Positions 11,716 through 22,104 of a stretch of DNA of 64,000 bases are shown in pieces. Made by a program: the position numbers and the translations under genes. The DNA is from Erinaceus europaeus (Eukaryota > Chordata > Mammalia > Eulipotyphla > Erinaceidae). Each line of letters starts with the position of its first letter. Position 1 is the stretch's first letter. The notes beneath the pieces were generated by a model. That model was given only the letters and a program-made list of their open reading frames with translations. It was not told where the DNA came from and ran no database searches. Location of the stretch: assembly GCF_950295315.1 (NCBI RefSeq), contig NC_080172.1, positions 112,320,353 through 112,384,352 on the forward strand. Reading direction: 5' to 3'.

Positions 11716-12155
11716 GACCCTTGCCTCAACTCTGGAGGTCTTCTCAATCAATAACTGGGGGTTTACAGAAGAAGAGTTGACACACCTGTTCCAGAGCCCA
11801 CACATCACTCACCTGAAGGACCTGTGTCTGAGGGGAGTCCCCTTGACCTCTGTCAGTGAGTCCCTGCGAGCTCTACTGGAGATAAATGCAGCCACCCTCC
11901 AGCACCTGGACCTGGGTCTGTGTGGCCTCCAGGACCCCCAGCTAGAGGCCCTGCTCCCTGCCCTGAGCAGCTGCTCCCAGCTCAGCTCCCTCAGCCTGCA
12001 TGGGATCCGCCTATCCATGGCCACCCTGGAGAAGCTGCTGCGCTGCACCTCAGGGCTGCAGCTTGAAAGCTGTCAGGAGCTGCTTGTTGCTGGCTTTGAA
12101 AGTGACTGGGATCCATGTGGATTCAGTCGGCTAGGAAGGATCGTCAGTTTCCCCA

Positions 12156-12773
12156 ATGAATGGGTACTCACGAGATGCACCACGGGAATGTAGATCCAAT
12201 GCTGTCTTTGTTGATCTCACAGCAGCCTATGACACGGTCTGGCACCGTGGTCTCCTAGTCAAGATCTCAAGATGCCTGCCTCCATGGGTGGCCAACACTA
12301 TATCATTTCTTCTCCAAAACAGAAGATTCCAGGTGCATCTGGGTGACAAGTCTAGCAGATGGAGACTTGTCTCAAGTGGCCTCCCCCAGGGCTCTGTTCT
12401 GGCTCCTACGCTATTTAATATTTACATCAATCACCTCCCAGAAACTTCTTCAAGGAAGTTCATCTACGCCGATGACATCTGCTGTGCTACTCAGGCATCC
12501 AAGTTCGACATCCTCGAGGAAACACTCACGAAAGACATGTCTCTGATATCTGATTACTGTAAAAAATGGCGACTAATCCCTAGCACTGCAAAAACGGTAT
12601 CATCTGTTTTCCATCTACACCATGCCTCGGCCTTGCGTGAGCTTAATGTGCAGCTTGGCGATACGAGACTCTGGCATGAAGCCCAGCCAGTGTATCTTGG
12701 CGTTACTCTAGATCGCACTCTCATTTCACAAACATCTCATAAAAACTGCAGCAAAGGTGGGCACGAGGAATAA
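12156..12773 (+). pseudogene. Jockey-like reverse transcriptase, catalytic part
   Basis: The frame shows RT motif A 'VFVDLTAAYDTVWHRGL' with the catalytic Asp, motif B 'SSGLPQGSVLAPTLFNIYI', motif C 'FIYADDICCA' with both Asp residues, and the following 'WRLIPSTAKT' and 'PVYLGVTLDRTL' blocks. This order is typical of the Jockey/CR1/I group rather than of L1. The enzyme copies its own RNA at the nick (target-primed reverse transcription). The upstream RT fingers and the endonuclease are absent, and the frame is lost by a one-base change near 12720-12760, after which reading continues in the next frame. No in-frame stop occurs within the 205 codons. The start shown is only the first available codon; the true protein began upstream. 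Confidence 0.85.
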
Positions 12774-13488
12774 CATCATTGCAAGACTGGCCAGCTCCTC
12801 ATGGGGCGCGAGCACTTCCACACTACGATCATCATCTCTGGCATTATGCTATTCCACTGCAGAATACTGTGCCCCAGTATGGTTCCGTAGCCCCCATGTC
12901 CACTTGGTCGATTCCAAATTATATTCCTCCATGAGGATCATTTCTGGAACCATCCGTTCCACCCCGGTTCCATGGCTGCCAGTTCTTAGCAACATCGCCC
13001 CACCAGATATTCGTCGGGATGCAGCATCATCTAAGTTCATTTCCCACGTCTATGCTCGACCGGACCTGCCAATATACGAGGATATCTTCGCCCACCCTGT
13101 CCAACGCTTGACGTCTCATCACCCAATCTGGTCCCCTATGCCTACACTGAACTTCTATGTTCCAGACTCTTGGAAACAGAGTTGGCAGTCAGCTGAGGTA
13201 AAGAACAAACACCTCATCACAGACCCCTGCAAGCGTCAACCCGGCTTTGACCTAGCACGTTATGATTGGGCTCTCCTCAATCGCTATCAAACAGGCCGTG
13301 GCCGGTGCACTGCTATGTTCCATCGCTGGGGAGCCAGAGACGACCCAAACTGCTCCTGCGGCTCCAGACAGACTACGACCCACATAGTCAACGACTGCCA
13401 CCTCTCCAGATTCAAAGGAGGTCTTGAAACTTTACATAAGGCTCAACCTGAGGCTGTTTACTGGCTACAGAAGAAGGGCAAATGCTAG
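12757..13488 (+). pseudogene. Jockey-like reverse transcriptase, C-terminal part
   Basis: The frame continues the RT thumb and C-terminal domain: 'LCYSTAEYCAPVW', 'WLPVLSNIAPPDIRRDAA', then 'YDWALLNRYQTGRGRC' and a Cys/His cluster 'CSCGSRQTTTHIVNDC' (C-x-C...H-x4-C) seen near the C-terminus of Jockey-type ORF2 proteins. All 243 codons are open and end in TAG at 13486-13488. Together with the preceding frame only one lesion interrupts about 1.3 kb of coding sequence. Confidence 0.85.
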
Positions 13489-13489
13489 A

Positions 13490-14300
13490 AGAATGCTTTA
13501 GTATTGATTCACCAAATTACATGTCAACAGGGGTATAATTCTGGACAGGGGTAGATAGTATCATTGTTATTCAAAGAGATTCTCATGCCTGAGGCTACAA
13601 AGTGCCAGGTTCAATCCTCTGCACTATAAACCAGAGCTCAGCAGTGCTTCCATTAAAAAATAAAAAAGGTGGGGGAGTGGGGTTATAATTCTATAACATT
13701 CCATTGCCAGCATTCTGAATTCCCAATCCCTCCATTGCAAGCCCCAGCAGTTCTCCTAAGGCTGAAGACATGAGTTAACTGTCATCTCTACAGCTATCTA
13801 TATGTATTTGAACACAATGCCCCCTTCTCCAAGTCCCCACCCACTCTTCAATTTCCAAGTCACACATAACCCTGTTCCTACAATCAAAGTTAGGGTTGTT
13901 AAAACATTAATGTTCTTGCTATTGTCAGTAGTATTTAGTAACCATTATGATCTGAGCCTAGAGTCCAACTTTGATACTCCTGGGTGTTGTGATCTTGAGT
14001 TCTGTGAGAGTGTATTGAATACTCCCCAGTGTCACACCCAGTACTGAACGCTTATGTGGCTTCAACTCTACCAATATTTTGATAGGATCACTTCCAGAGT
14101 CAACCACAAGTAGTCTCCAATAGTCAGCCTCTCTACCAGAGGACACAAGGCTACAGCAGAAGAACCTGCACTGACACATCTTGCCTTCAATGGCCATCAC
14201 TCAAACAGTTTTCAGTCTGATGGGCTACATGAGAGTTTTGCCCCACGCCATCTGTTTCAATCTTTGCAAATTATTAATCAATTTTTAGCATTTAAAAAAA
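13490..14300 (+). repeat. Segmental duplication, downstream flank of locus A
   Basis: 13493-14110 recurs inverted at about 37130-37735, upstream of PRAME locus D; shared text includes 'caccaaattacatgtca' and 'acattccattgccagcat'. 14105-14300 recurs directly at 22690-22880. A SINE at 13545-13670 lies inside. Confidence 0.75.
13545..13670 (+). mobile_element. SINE ('gttattcaaa' type)
   Basis: 'ggtagatagtatcattgtt' head, 'caggttcaatcctctgcac' block, A-rich end at 13653-13667. The inverted copy at 37600-37680 has it too, so it predates the duplication. Confidence 0.65.
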
Positions 14301-14302
14301 TT

Positions 14303-14565
14303 TTTTTTTTTTTTTTTAGTTGCTGTTGGATAGGACAGAGTGAGGCAAACGCTAGAAGAAGGACAGACTGAAATGGAGAGAGGAGTGGGAAGACAGAGAG
14401 GGGGAGAGACAGATAGACAGACAGATAGCTGCTTCACTGCCTGAGAAGAGCATGCCCCCCCTTCACGTGGGCATATGGGGACTCAAAGCAGTATCCTTAT
14501 CGCCAGTCCTTGTGCTTTGCTTCATATGCACTTAACCCAAAGCTCCACTGCACAGCTGCTCATCA
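14303..14565 (-). mobile_element. tRNA-derived SINE, CT-body type
   Basis: Starts with a T-run (its A-tail reversed), 'gttgctgttggataggacag', the reversed CT body, 'gctgcttcactgcctgagaag' and a degraded head to 14560. The counterpart in the duplicate is 22880-23105. Confidence 0.8.
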
Positions 14566-14734
14566 ATTTATTTACTAATTAATTTATTTATTTATTTTCA
14601 CTTATTTGTTTTCTTTTTGTTGCTCTTGTTTTGTTATAGTTGTTGTAGGTATTGTTGTTGGTAGGCAGCAGGAAAATAAATAAATAAGCAAAGATGTTTC
14701 ATTAATATCATTGTGGGATAGAGAGACAGAGCCC

Positions 14735-14832
14735 GAGCTTCACAGTGGCACGTGTCACACCAGGGTGGAACTCAGGGCCTCATGGTGGAGACTCAGGCAC
14801 TTTACCTACTGCACCACCTCCTGATCACCCAG
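14735..14832 (-). mobile_element. Short tRNA-like SINE
   Basis: 'cagtggcacgtgtcacacc' and 'gcaccacctcctgatcaccc' show a reversed head. The counterpart is at 23548-23640; related plus-strand copies are at 22108-22215 and 53105-53225. Confidence 0.65.
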
Positions 14833-14929
14833 TTTCCTTCTTTGTGAAATTGTTTTAGGAAAATAATTCTCCATTTTCAGAAACGGCTTAGAATAAGTCT
14901 GTCCTCATAGATAGTAAAAGGTACAAGGA

Positions 14930-15060
14930 TTTCATCAAAGACTGGGATACATGGCATGATGGTTATGCACAGAGACTCTCATGCCTGAGGCTCTAAAGTT
15001 CCAGTTCATTCCCACCATAAGCCAAAGAACAGCAGTGCTCTGATTAAAAAAAAAAAAATC
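14930..15060 (+). mobile_element. SINE ('gttatgcac' type)
   Basis: 'tggcatgatggttatgcac' head and an A-run at 15048-15057. The counterpart is at 23755-23885, so it predates the segmental duplication. Confidence 0.65.
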
Positions 15061-15125
15061 ACTGAGATAGTACTGAGTTAGTAGATTTATATTTGAATTG
15101 ACTAATACAGGTAACATTTTTATTC

Positions 15126-15627
15126 TGTTAGCGAGCAAAATCAAACCACCACCCATTGAAAGGAAGCAAAAGATGTTTATTCATGAATTCGAATCCAGGC
15201 CGAGAGGTGACTGACAGCAGTCCACCAGCTCGACCCCTAACAGGCCTCAAACCACACAATTTATAGGATTTCTGAATACACTCAGGGAGGGGGAATGCAT
15301 CACCTTATCAATCTATATCCAATAGTATGCTATAGAAAACGCAGAATCCAATCATTTCAAACCTAGCAAAAAGCAGGATCCACTCAAAGCAAAGCACGGG
15401 CTAATTTCAAACATTGCAAAACCATACAACCAATAGAACCTAGCCAGAGTATGGTCACCACATCTTCCCGCCATCAGCTGCAACCTTTTGGTAAACAGTC
15501 TTCTTGTGCAAATGTCCTGATAAGCCTTGCCTGTATGCAGGGTCTTGGTAAACAACTAGTGGCTTAATGGCTTACTGATTAGGTCCTGTTTTCCAAGGGG
15601 AAAGGGGAAGGAATTTTCCACTCCACA
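15126..15627 (-). mobile_element. Solo LTR (502 bp)
   Basis: Begins TGTTAGCGAG and ends CTCCACA on the + strand, flanked by a 5-bp direct repeat 'tattc' at 15121-15125 and 15628-15632. The duplicate region near 23964-23985 reads straight through without it, giving an empty site. On the minus strand AATAAA falls at 15181-15176 and a TATA-like 'ctataaattg' near 15267, so the element points left. No internal genes remain. Confidence 0.85.
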
Positions 15628-15632
15628 TATTC

Positions 15633-16030
15633 CAGTATTTGGAGTGTTTATCCAAGTACATAAACTGCAGCTTCTATCCTGTGAGTCCACTGTTCTACCA
15701 GACCGCTATTTCTCAGCTGCCAGGAATTGCTGATTAAGCTTGTCAGCATTCACCCTGCTGTTTAAGCCCTGAACTCACCTTCCTCTACTTTCCACATAGG
15801 AACAACCAATGATGTTGTTTACCCCTTTTTAGGAAACAGTTTACTTGTTTCCTAAGTCTGTGTATGCTAAAATTATAATACTTAATGACAAATTATCCTG
15901 CTTTGCTCAAGGTTCAATAGCATCATGGTTATGCAAAGAGACATTCAGGCTGAGGCTCCAAAGTCCCAGGTTCAATCCCAGCCACCACTATAAACCAGAG
16001 TAGAGCAGTGCTTGGATTGCACAATGACCC
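15633..16030 (+). repeat. Segmental duplication, continued
   Basis: Matches 23975-24370: 'ttggagtgtttatccaagta', 'aggaacaaccaatgat', and the same SINE at 15905-16015 (counterpart 24235-24370). Confidence 0.75.
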
Positions 16031-16230
16031 AAGATTCTCCAGTCTGCACAGCCTCAGAGACAGGAGGTTGGAAGGATGGGCCATCTTCAGTCACTGAGAG
16101 GAAAACTCCCACGCTGTAGTATTTTACTCCCTCCTGCTGTCAGTTCAGAGAGACCAAACATGGGAATGTCAGAAAGACTTTTTTTTTCAATATTTCTGGA
16201 AAAAAAACCTGGTATGTATACATGAAGAAA
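16031..16230 (+). repeat. Duplicated segment shared with 26760-26950
   Basis: Both copies carry 'gatgg.ccatcttcag', 'gaggaaaactccca', 'gtattttact' and the T-run before 'atttctg'. There is no coding potential. Confidence 0.65.
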
Positions 16231-16389
16231 ACAAATATTTGTGTGGAAAAGTATATAAATATTGGAATTCAGAAATCTTAACAATAAGAAAGTTTACTCA
16301 CAGAATGCATACACATATTTATAAATGTTGACACTGGTTTTGCATATCATATGAAGAGAAGCATGAGCATTAATTTTTCTTAGATACAA

Positions 16390-16720
16390 GGGGACAGTTG
16401 TACCCCTATATTCACAGCTGCCATCCTCACCCTCCAGCTGTGGAGAGAGTCAAAATGCCCATGCACAGAAGATTGGATGAAAAAAATTAGGGGAGTCAAG
16501 GGAGGAATACGCTACAGTTTAAAAGGATGATACTGGGTCCTTTAGGACCAATGGAGCTAGGAATGATTGTGCTCAGTGAAGAGAGTAAGGAGGTGACAGA
16601 CTGGGGAGTTTCTGTCATACATGGAATAGAGTATTAAAGCACGTGGACTCCCCTTCACGCACGTCACAGGAATGGAGCTGGTTTTGTAAGAATTATGACA
16701 TCTTTTACTAGGGATGGGGT
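16390..16720 (+). mobile_element. Old L1 3' end fragment
   Basis: 'gttgtacccctatattcaca', 'aaaatgcccatgcacagaag' and 'ttggatgaaaaaaat' resemble the end of L1 ORF2 on the plus strand. It is strongly decayed. I see no identifiable gene from 16720 to 18000; an uncharacterised open frame at 17310-17603 (minus) has no recognised domain. Confidence 0.45.
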
Positions 16721-18289
16721 CACTGAATTTTGACAGGGGGGTGTCATGGAATATGCTCCCCAAATATTATCTCACCTATTCTATTCTTATAGTATTTTAT
16801 ATTATCAGGACATTATTCAACTCTGGGTTTTGGTGCTGTTGGTATTGAACTTGGAACATGTGGTATCTCAGGCATCAAAATGGTTTTGCATAACTATGGC
16901 CCTATCTCTGCAGTCCTCCATCTATACTTGTAATCTTGTAAACTATTACTAAATCTCTAATGAAAACATTAAAATTGCTATTTGAAATAGAGAAAATTCT
17001 TTCCAAAAGAACTATAAGTTGCAGTTGTCTACATTAAGTTAGCTTATGATCAGTGAAATGCTGAGTTGGCAGGGAGCTGATGTCTCTTAAATACCACACA
17101 TTGGAGAACTGAATCATTACATAAAACCCTTTTAGTTTTCAGGCCACATTTAGGTGACACAATGATTGACCTGAGGGTACAGATGTCTGATGTTGTTCCT
17201 GGGATGTGAACACAAACAAAGCTGCTTCCATGACACAGCATCCCCACCTGAGTAGACATTTCTACATCTCAAGAACCTGCCCTGACACACCATTACCCCC
17301 CAAGCCCTCTCAGACTGAGGGTTCACTAAATGCTGTAAATTTGGGGAGTTGTAGCCCCATGTCTCCTGCCTCAATGATTGTTAGCTCATTTATCAGTTCA
17401 CAAGCAGGATCCACACTACCATCCTCTAAAAGACAGCCAATAATATACTTAAGCTTGTCATTTATTGAAGGGACAAGAGGAAGAAAGAATGGCATAGAGG
17501 GGTTGGAGGAGGTTCCTTTGGGTGCTGCTACATGGTGCTGGAAAAGGCCAGAGATGGGGGTGAGACTGCTTTGTAGACACCAGTCATCATGGAATGAAAA
17601 CATTTACACATGTGCCCACAACTGTAGTGTAAATCATCACGGCCTGTCAAATGAAGATGATAGCAGTGAGCATAACTGAATGATGTTTAAAGGTGAGAGG
17701 TATACAACACATCACCCAACACCACATGTCTGTGCCTACCTGTGCCCAAGTTAACCACCACAGTGTTCAGAATGTCACATAAGTTTGATGCCTTTTTTTG
17801 CATGGATGATGAATCTTTCATGTAATTCAACACTCCATTCCATATACGAAAAAATCAAAAGCTGTGTGTTAGTTGTCTATCACCTCCATACTTACCTCAC
17901 TGAGCATATCACCTTCAATTTCGTCCACTTTGTCCCAAAGTTATAATATCATACTCTTAATTTCCAAAGTAGTACTCCACTGAGTCTCTGAACTTCTTTT
18001 TAAATATTTATTTTATTGAATATGATTTTATTTGAAAGGGCCTAAGAAATTGAGAGTGGAAGGAGAAACAATAAGACAGAGAGAAAAAGGGGTGAGAGAT
18101 AAGAGAGATAGAGAGTGGAGAAAGATAGAGAGAGAGCATGAGAAAGAGAGAGAGGAAGAGAAAGAGCAAAGCATACTTCACTAATTATGGAATTTCTCCC
18201 CTGCATGTGGAGCCAGGTCCCTTGTTTATAGTAAATATATTCTCAGCTTCCTATACACGTGCTCAGCAAAATCCCATGATATATATATA

Positions 18290-18510
18290 TATTGGGGGCC
18301 AGGAGGTGAAGAACCTAGTTGTGTGCACATGTGACAATGTGAAAAGACCTAGGTTCAAACCCCTGGTCCCTAGCTGTAGAAAAAAAGCTTCACAAATGGT
18401 TAGGCAGTGTTGCAGGTGATTCTCTGTCTCTCTCCCTCTCTACCACATCTTCCTCTCAACTTCTGGTTGTCTCTATCCAATAAATAATTTATTGTATAAT
18501 AAAAATAACA
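18290..18510 (+). mobile_element. SINE, 'gggggcc' head with CT body
   Basis: 'tgggggccaggaggtgaaga', 'ctaggttcaaacccctggtc' (B-box-like), 'agcttcacaaatggttaggc' and a CT-rich body ending in 'tatccaataaataa'. The same family is at 38925 and 40077. Confidence 0.75.
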
Positions 18511-18539
18511 AAAAAATATTTCTTTTATTTTATCCAGAG

Positions 18540-19750
18540 CACTGCTCATGTCTGTCTTATAGTGGTTGAAGGAATGAATCTGGGACTTCTAAACCTCAGG
18601 GATGAGAGTCTGTTTGCAGAACGACATGCTGTGTATAACAGGTATATAATTCCATACCATTCCAACCACCAGAGTTCCCTGTATGCATTCCCTCCTTTGA
18701 AATATGCAGTATATCTCCTAAGGTCTCAGATTAAGGTTGACAATTATTTCTACAACTGGATATATTTATATAAATTAGACCATTTTCCCTATGGCCCTGC
18801 TTTCTCTTTCATTCTAAGTCACAGATAAACCTATTATTCTTTGAGATTTTCCTTCCTTTTTTTATCTTCTTCTATCTCTAGGTGCTGATGGAATCAGATT
18901 TCAGAGCTCTCTGGTCATCTACCACTAACATGTCTCCCTCTCTGGGACTATTTATCAAAATGCTTTATGGAGTCCACATAGTGGAAGGTCTGGCTTCTGT
19001 CACTTCTGCTCTCCTGCACGTGGGCATTGGCAGGCAGATCCCTAGCCCCAGCCTATTCCTCTTTGCCTAGGAGGAAGGAGGGCTCTGAAAAGGCGGATAT
19101 TGCAGACACATTGGTGAAGTCATCTGCCAAGGGAGTTCAGGATGGAGTCATACTAGCATCTACAGCTTGGTGGTGAAAAGACACCAAAGCAAAACAACAT
19201 GTTGAATAAACAGGAAACAAATAGTATTACAGAGCAGATGAGAGTAGGGATTTGGGGGTAGAAAGAAGCTAGAAGTCCTACTTTAGGTCTGCCCCTATGG
19301 GTACACGACATTAACAGTTTTTCCCTGAGCTTGATGGATAACAGGGAGGCAAAGTAAAAATACTGATTAAGATGATGGCATCAGAGTTGAGAATAGGACT
19401 AGAAAGCTGGACCAGGGCAGACAGTAGCTCCCAAATGTAAAGAATATATAAACACAATTAACTCTCTACCATGTCCACCTGACCAGGGCCCATATATATT
19501 CATATTTATAGCACAGGAGCCTGTATAACCTCTGAGTCCCTGTCAGACTGAACTCAGAATCCATGGTCGCAACTAGGAACATTCTAGGCTGCACTTATTT
19601 CAGTTCGAGATTTCCTTGAGTGTCAGATAGGATGACCAAGCTTCCATTCAGAAAGTGTGGCAGTTCCTATCATTGCTAATTCATAGTGAGGCAAAGGTCC
19701 TGAAGATGCCCACGGAAGGCTAAAAATTCCTTCCTGTATAAAATGACCAA
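18540..19750 (-). mobile_element. Degraded L1 3' UTR (long type)
   Basis: 'ggaaggtctggcttctgt' and 'gtgggcattggcaggcagat' at 18980-19040 and 'gtccctgtcagactgaactc' at 19540 match the long L1 3' UTR in reverse orientation (compare 600-700 and 59880). Confidence 0.55.
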
Positions 19751-19799
19751 TGATGGTGGACCAAGGTGTCTCTTAGAGATCTAAGTCCATTGTACAAGA

Positions 19800-20649
19800 T
19801 AGACTTTAACCATAGAAAGCTGAGGACAAAGTTTCACAGAGTTATGGAAGGGACCCCTTGCTCAAATGCTTGGGGGAATATTCAGTCTATTGAGGGTGGT
19901 TGGTTCTCAGGTTCCAGTCTGAAGAGATCTCTTAGATGACTAGACAACTATGGCAGATGGGTGAAGAAGAGATCCCTCAGAATGCCTCCAATTCCTGAAC
20001 TGCGAGCTGTGACCAGGCAGGATTGTGAATACACAGATAGTGCAAGTGTGCAGAGGCCACTGAACAGCCTAAGCAGAGAGGCCCCCTAAGAACATAATGC
20101 AGACCCTATCTACATAATTGAATTGTTAATGACCTGGGAAATGTCCTTTTATGCTTCATATTGATTTATTTTTATTTATTTATTTTTTGCCAGAACTCTG
20201 CTCAGCGCCTGTTTCTGGTAAGACTGGGCTTTGAAAATGGATGATTTGGTGTCACAGGTTTTGCAATTCCATTATGCTAACCCACCAATGACAATTCAAA
20301 AATAGTTGTATAAAATGACCAGTCTCTCAGAGCATATTTTAGCATATTCCAAAATTTATGCACTTAAGAAAGCATAAATTTAAATAAAGAAAGAAAATGA
20401 AGAAAGGGAAAGAAAAGTGAAATGTGTGCATTTCTCTGCCTGAAAGTGAAGAAATGTGTTTTAGAAATTGCCAGGCTCCTAAGTACACTGAAGAGGTTGC
20501 AGCCTTCAGTCACACTATGTGAATTATGGTTGAGAACAACCTTGAGCCTTGGTGTATCCTGACCTCCACACAACTTAACACTCTTCTGCCAGTGCCATTG
20601 TCCATTCCATTCTAACCTCCCTCCCCTCTTTCTCTCTGTCTCTTCCCAG
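19800..20649 (+). repeat. Duplicated PRAME intron, copy 2
   Basis: Repeats the locus A intron at 10870-11715, with an added repeat-derived stretch at 20150-20290 that also resembles 25840-26010. It leads directly into the exon 3 copy. Confidence 0.7.
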
Positions 20650-21018
20650 GAGCCTTGCCAACCCCTTGAAGGTCTTCTCACTCACTAACTGCAGGGTAAC
20701 AGAAGGAGACTGACTCACCTGTTGCAGAGCCCACACATCACTCACCTGAAGGACCTGTGTCCGAGGGGAGTCACCCTGACCTCTGTCAGTGAGCCCCTGC
20801 GAGCTCTGCTGGAGGTAAATGCAGCCAACCTCCAGCACCTGGACCTGAATCCGTGTGGCCTCCAGGACCCTCAGCTTGAGGCCCTGAACCCTGCCCTGAG
20901 CAGCTGCTCCCAACTCAGCTCTCTCAGCCTGCATGGGAACCGCCTGTCCATGGCCACCCTGGAGAAGCTGCTGGAGGGCTCTGGCCTGGGGGTGGCCTAC
21001 ACTAAGGGCACAGTGTAG
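20650..21018 (+). pseudogene. PRAME-family pseudogene B (last exon only)
   Basis: An acceptor 'cttcccag' at 20642-20649 precedes an exon 3 homologue. Near 20712 the frame breaks (a stop in the original frame at 'gga gac tga'). The leucine-rich core then reads 'MQSPHITHLKDLCPRGVTL' through 'NRLSMATLEKLLEG' before diverging and ending at a TAG at 21016-21018. The upstream coding exons are not found. It is nearly identical in the core to loci A, C and D, unlike its ends. Non-functional duplicate. Confidence 0.8.
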
Positions 21019-21399
21019 GCTAGGCTTTCCCTGCAGGCAGAATCCTCCAGTGAATGGCACCCTGGAATTGTTCCCTGTCTTCTAGCTAATGGGTGGGGAG
21101 TCAGGGGCTGAATCCCACTGTGCATGGGAAGCAGCTTGAACATGTGCTGGAGGGTCTCATGATTGTCTTCTCTGAAGAGCCTTGGAGGAGAGAGGGGAGG
21201 CCTGAAACAGGGATCCTCTTCAGTGATTTCAGGTGAAAATGCTCAGTCTTCAGTCTCTTTGTGCCACCTGCTGGCAGCTCACACCTGAGAGAACCCAGGA
21301 ATGACAACAAGACCATCTTTCATTTATTTATTCATTTTTATTTTTGAAGATTTATTTTACTGATTACTTATTTTTTCTACAATTTTGAGGGGGTGGGGT

Positions 21400-21560
21400 T
21401 TTTTTTTTTAAAGATTTTATGTATTTATTAATCAGAAAGATAGGAGAGAGAAAGAACCAGACACCACTCTGGTACATGTGCTGCAGGGAATTTAACTCAG
21501 GACCCCATGTATGAGAGTCTAGTCCTTAGCCACTGTGCCACCTCCCAGACCACAGTTTTT
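21400..21560 (-). mobile_element. SINE
   Basis: 'aaagattttatgtatttatt' reversed tail, 'ctggtacatgtgctgcaggg' and 'gtgccacctcccagaccac' reversed head. The same family is at 7310 and 63110. Confidence 0.7.
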
Positions 21561-21599
21561 AATTTTATAAGCATAAGTTATTTACCAAATAAAAAATAG

Positions 21600-22030
21600 A
21601 AAATATTGACAGAACCATAAGATAAGAGGGAAATTATTCCACACATTTCCCACCAGAGTTCCCTATCCTATCCCATCCACTGGAAGCTTTCCTATCCTTT
21701 ATCTCTGTGGGAGCAGGGGCCCAGGATCATTATGGGGTGCAGAAGGTGGGAGGTCTGGCTGCTGTAATCGTTTCTTGCTGGACATGGGCATTGGCAGATA
21801 GATCCATATTCCCAGCCTGTCTCTATCTTTCCCTAGTGGGACAGGGCTCTGGAGAGATGGGGTTCCATTTCCAGGACATGTTGGTGAGGTCATCTGCCCA
21901 GGGTTGTCCAGCTTGCTGTTATGGTAGCATCTGCAACTTGGCATCTGAAAAAGTATAAAGATATGAAGAAGAACAAATTGTTTAATATTCTGGAACCTAA
22001 AGGCAAGAATATAGCAGAAGATATTTTAAT
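21600..22030 (-). mobile_element. L1 3' UTR fragment (long type)
   Basis: 'tggggtgcagaaggtgggag', 'ggacatgggcattggcaga' and 'gacatgttggtgaggtc' match the reverse-oriented L1 3' UTR block. Confidence 0.65.
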
Positions 22031-22104
22031 ATCTACGATGACAGATTAACTCTAATATGTTTCTGAAAAATCAAGAACGTTTTTGCTAAAGCAACTTCAC
22101 CAAG

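Larger units (their letters stand above)
7112..12061 (+). pseudogene. PRAME-family pseudogene A (unprocessed, four exons)
   Basis: Exons recognised by homology to locus C: non-coding exon about 7112-7196 (donor gtaatt), coding exon 1 8456-8770 (ATG at about 8479, donor gtaagg), exon 2 9517-10100, exon 3 from 11716. The products resemble PRAME leucine-rich-repeat proteins, which act in known members as substrate receptors of cullin-2 ubiquitin ligases. Several lesions are seen. Exon 1 loses frame near 8580. Exon 2 enters out of frame at its acceptor and shifts again near 9690. The exon 2 donor is 'ctagga' where locus C has 'gtaaga'. Exon 3 is open but diverges at about 12055-12062 and then runs into a foreign retroelement. 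The intron between exons 2 and 3 carries two SINEs. It is most likely not functional. Confidence 0.85.
12062..13489 (+). mobile_element. Jockey/CR1-like non-LTR retrotransposon, 5'-truncated
   Basis: Two overlapping frames, 12156-12773 and 12757-13488, together read as the middle and end of a non-LTR reverse transcriptase. It has no similarity in layout to the L1 copies here. Endonuclease and N-terminal RT are missing. The 3' end is probably close to 13490, because sequence homologous to the inverted copy at 37150-37720 starts within a few bases of the stop codon. The segment 12062-12155 is of unclear origin. CpG dinucleotides are frequent (for example at 12995-13110), unlike most flanking sequence, which fits a recent arrival. 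Confidence 0.8.
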
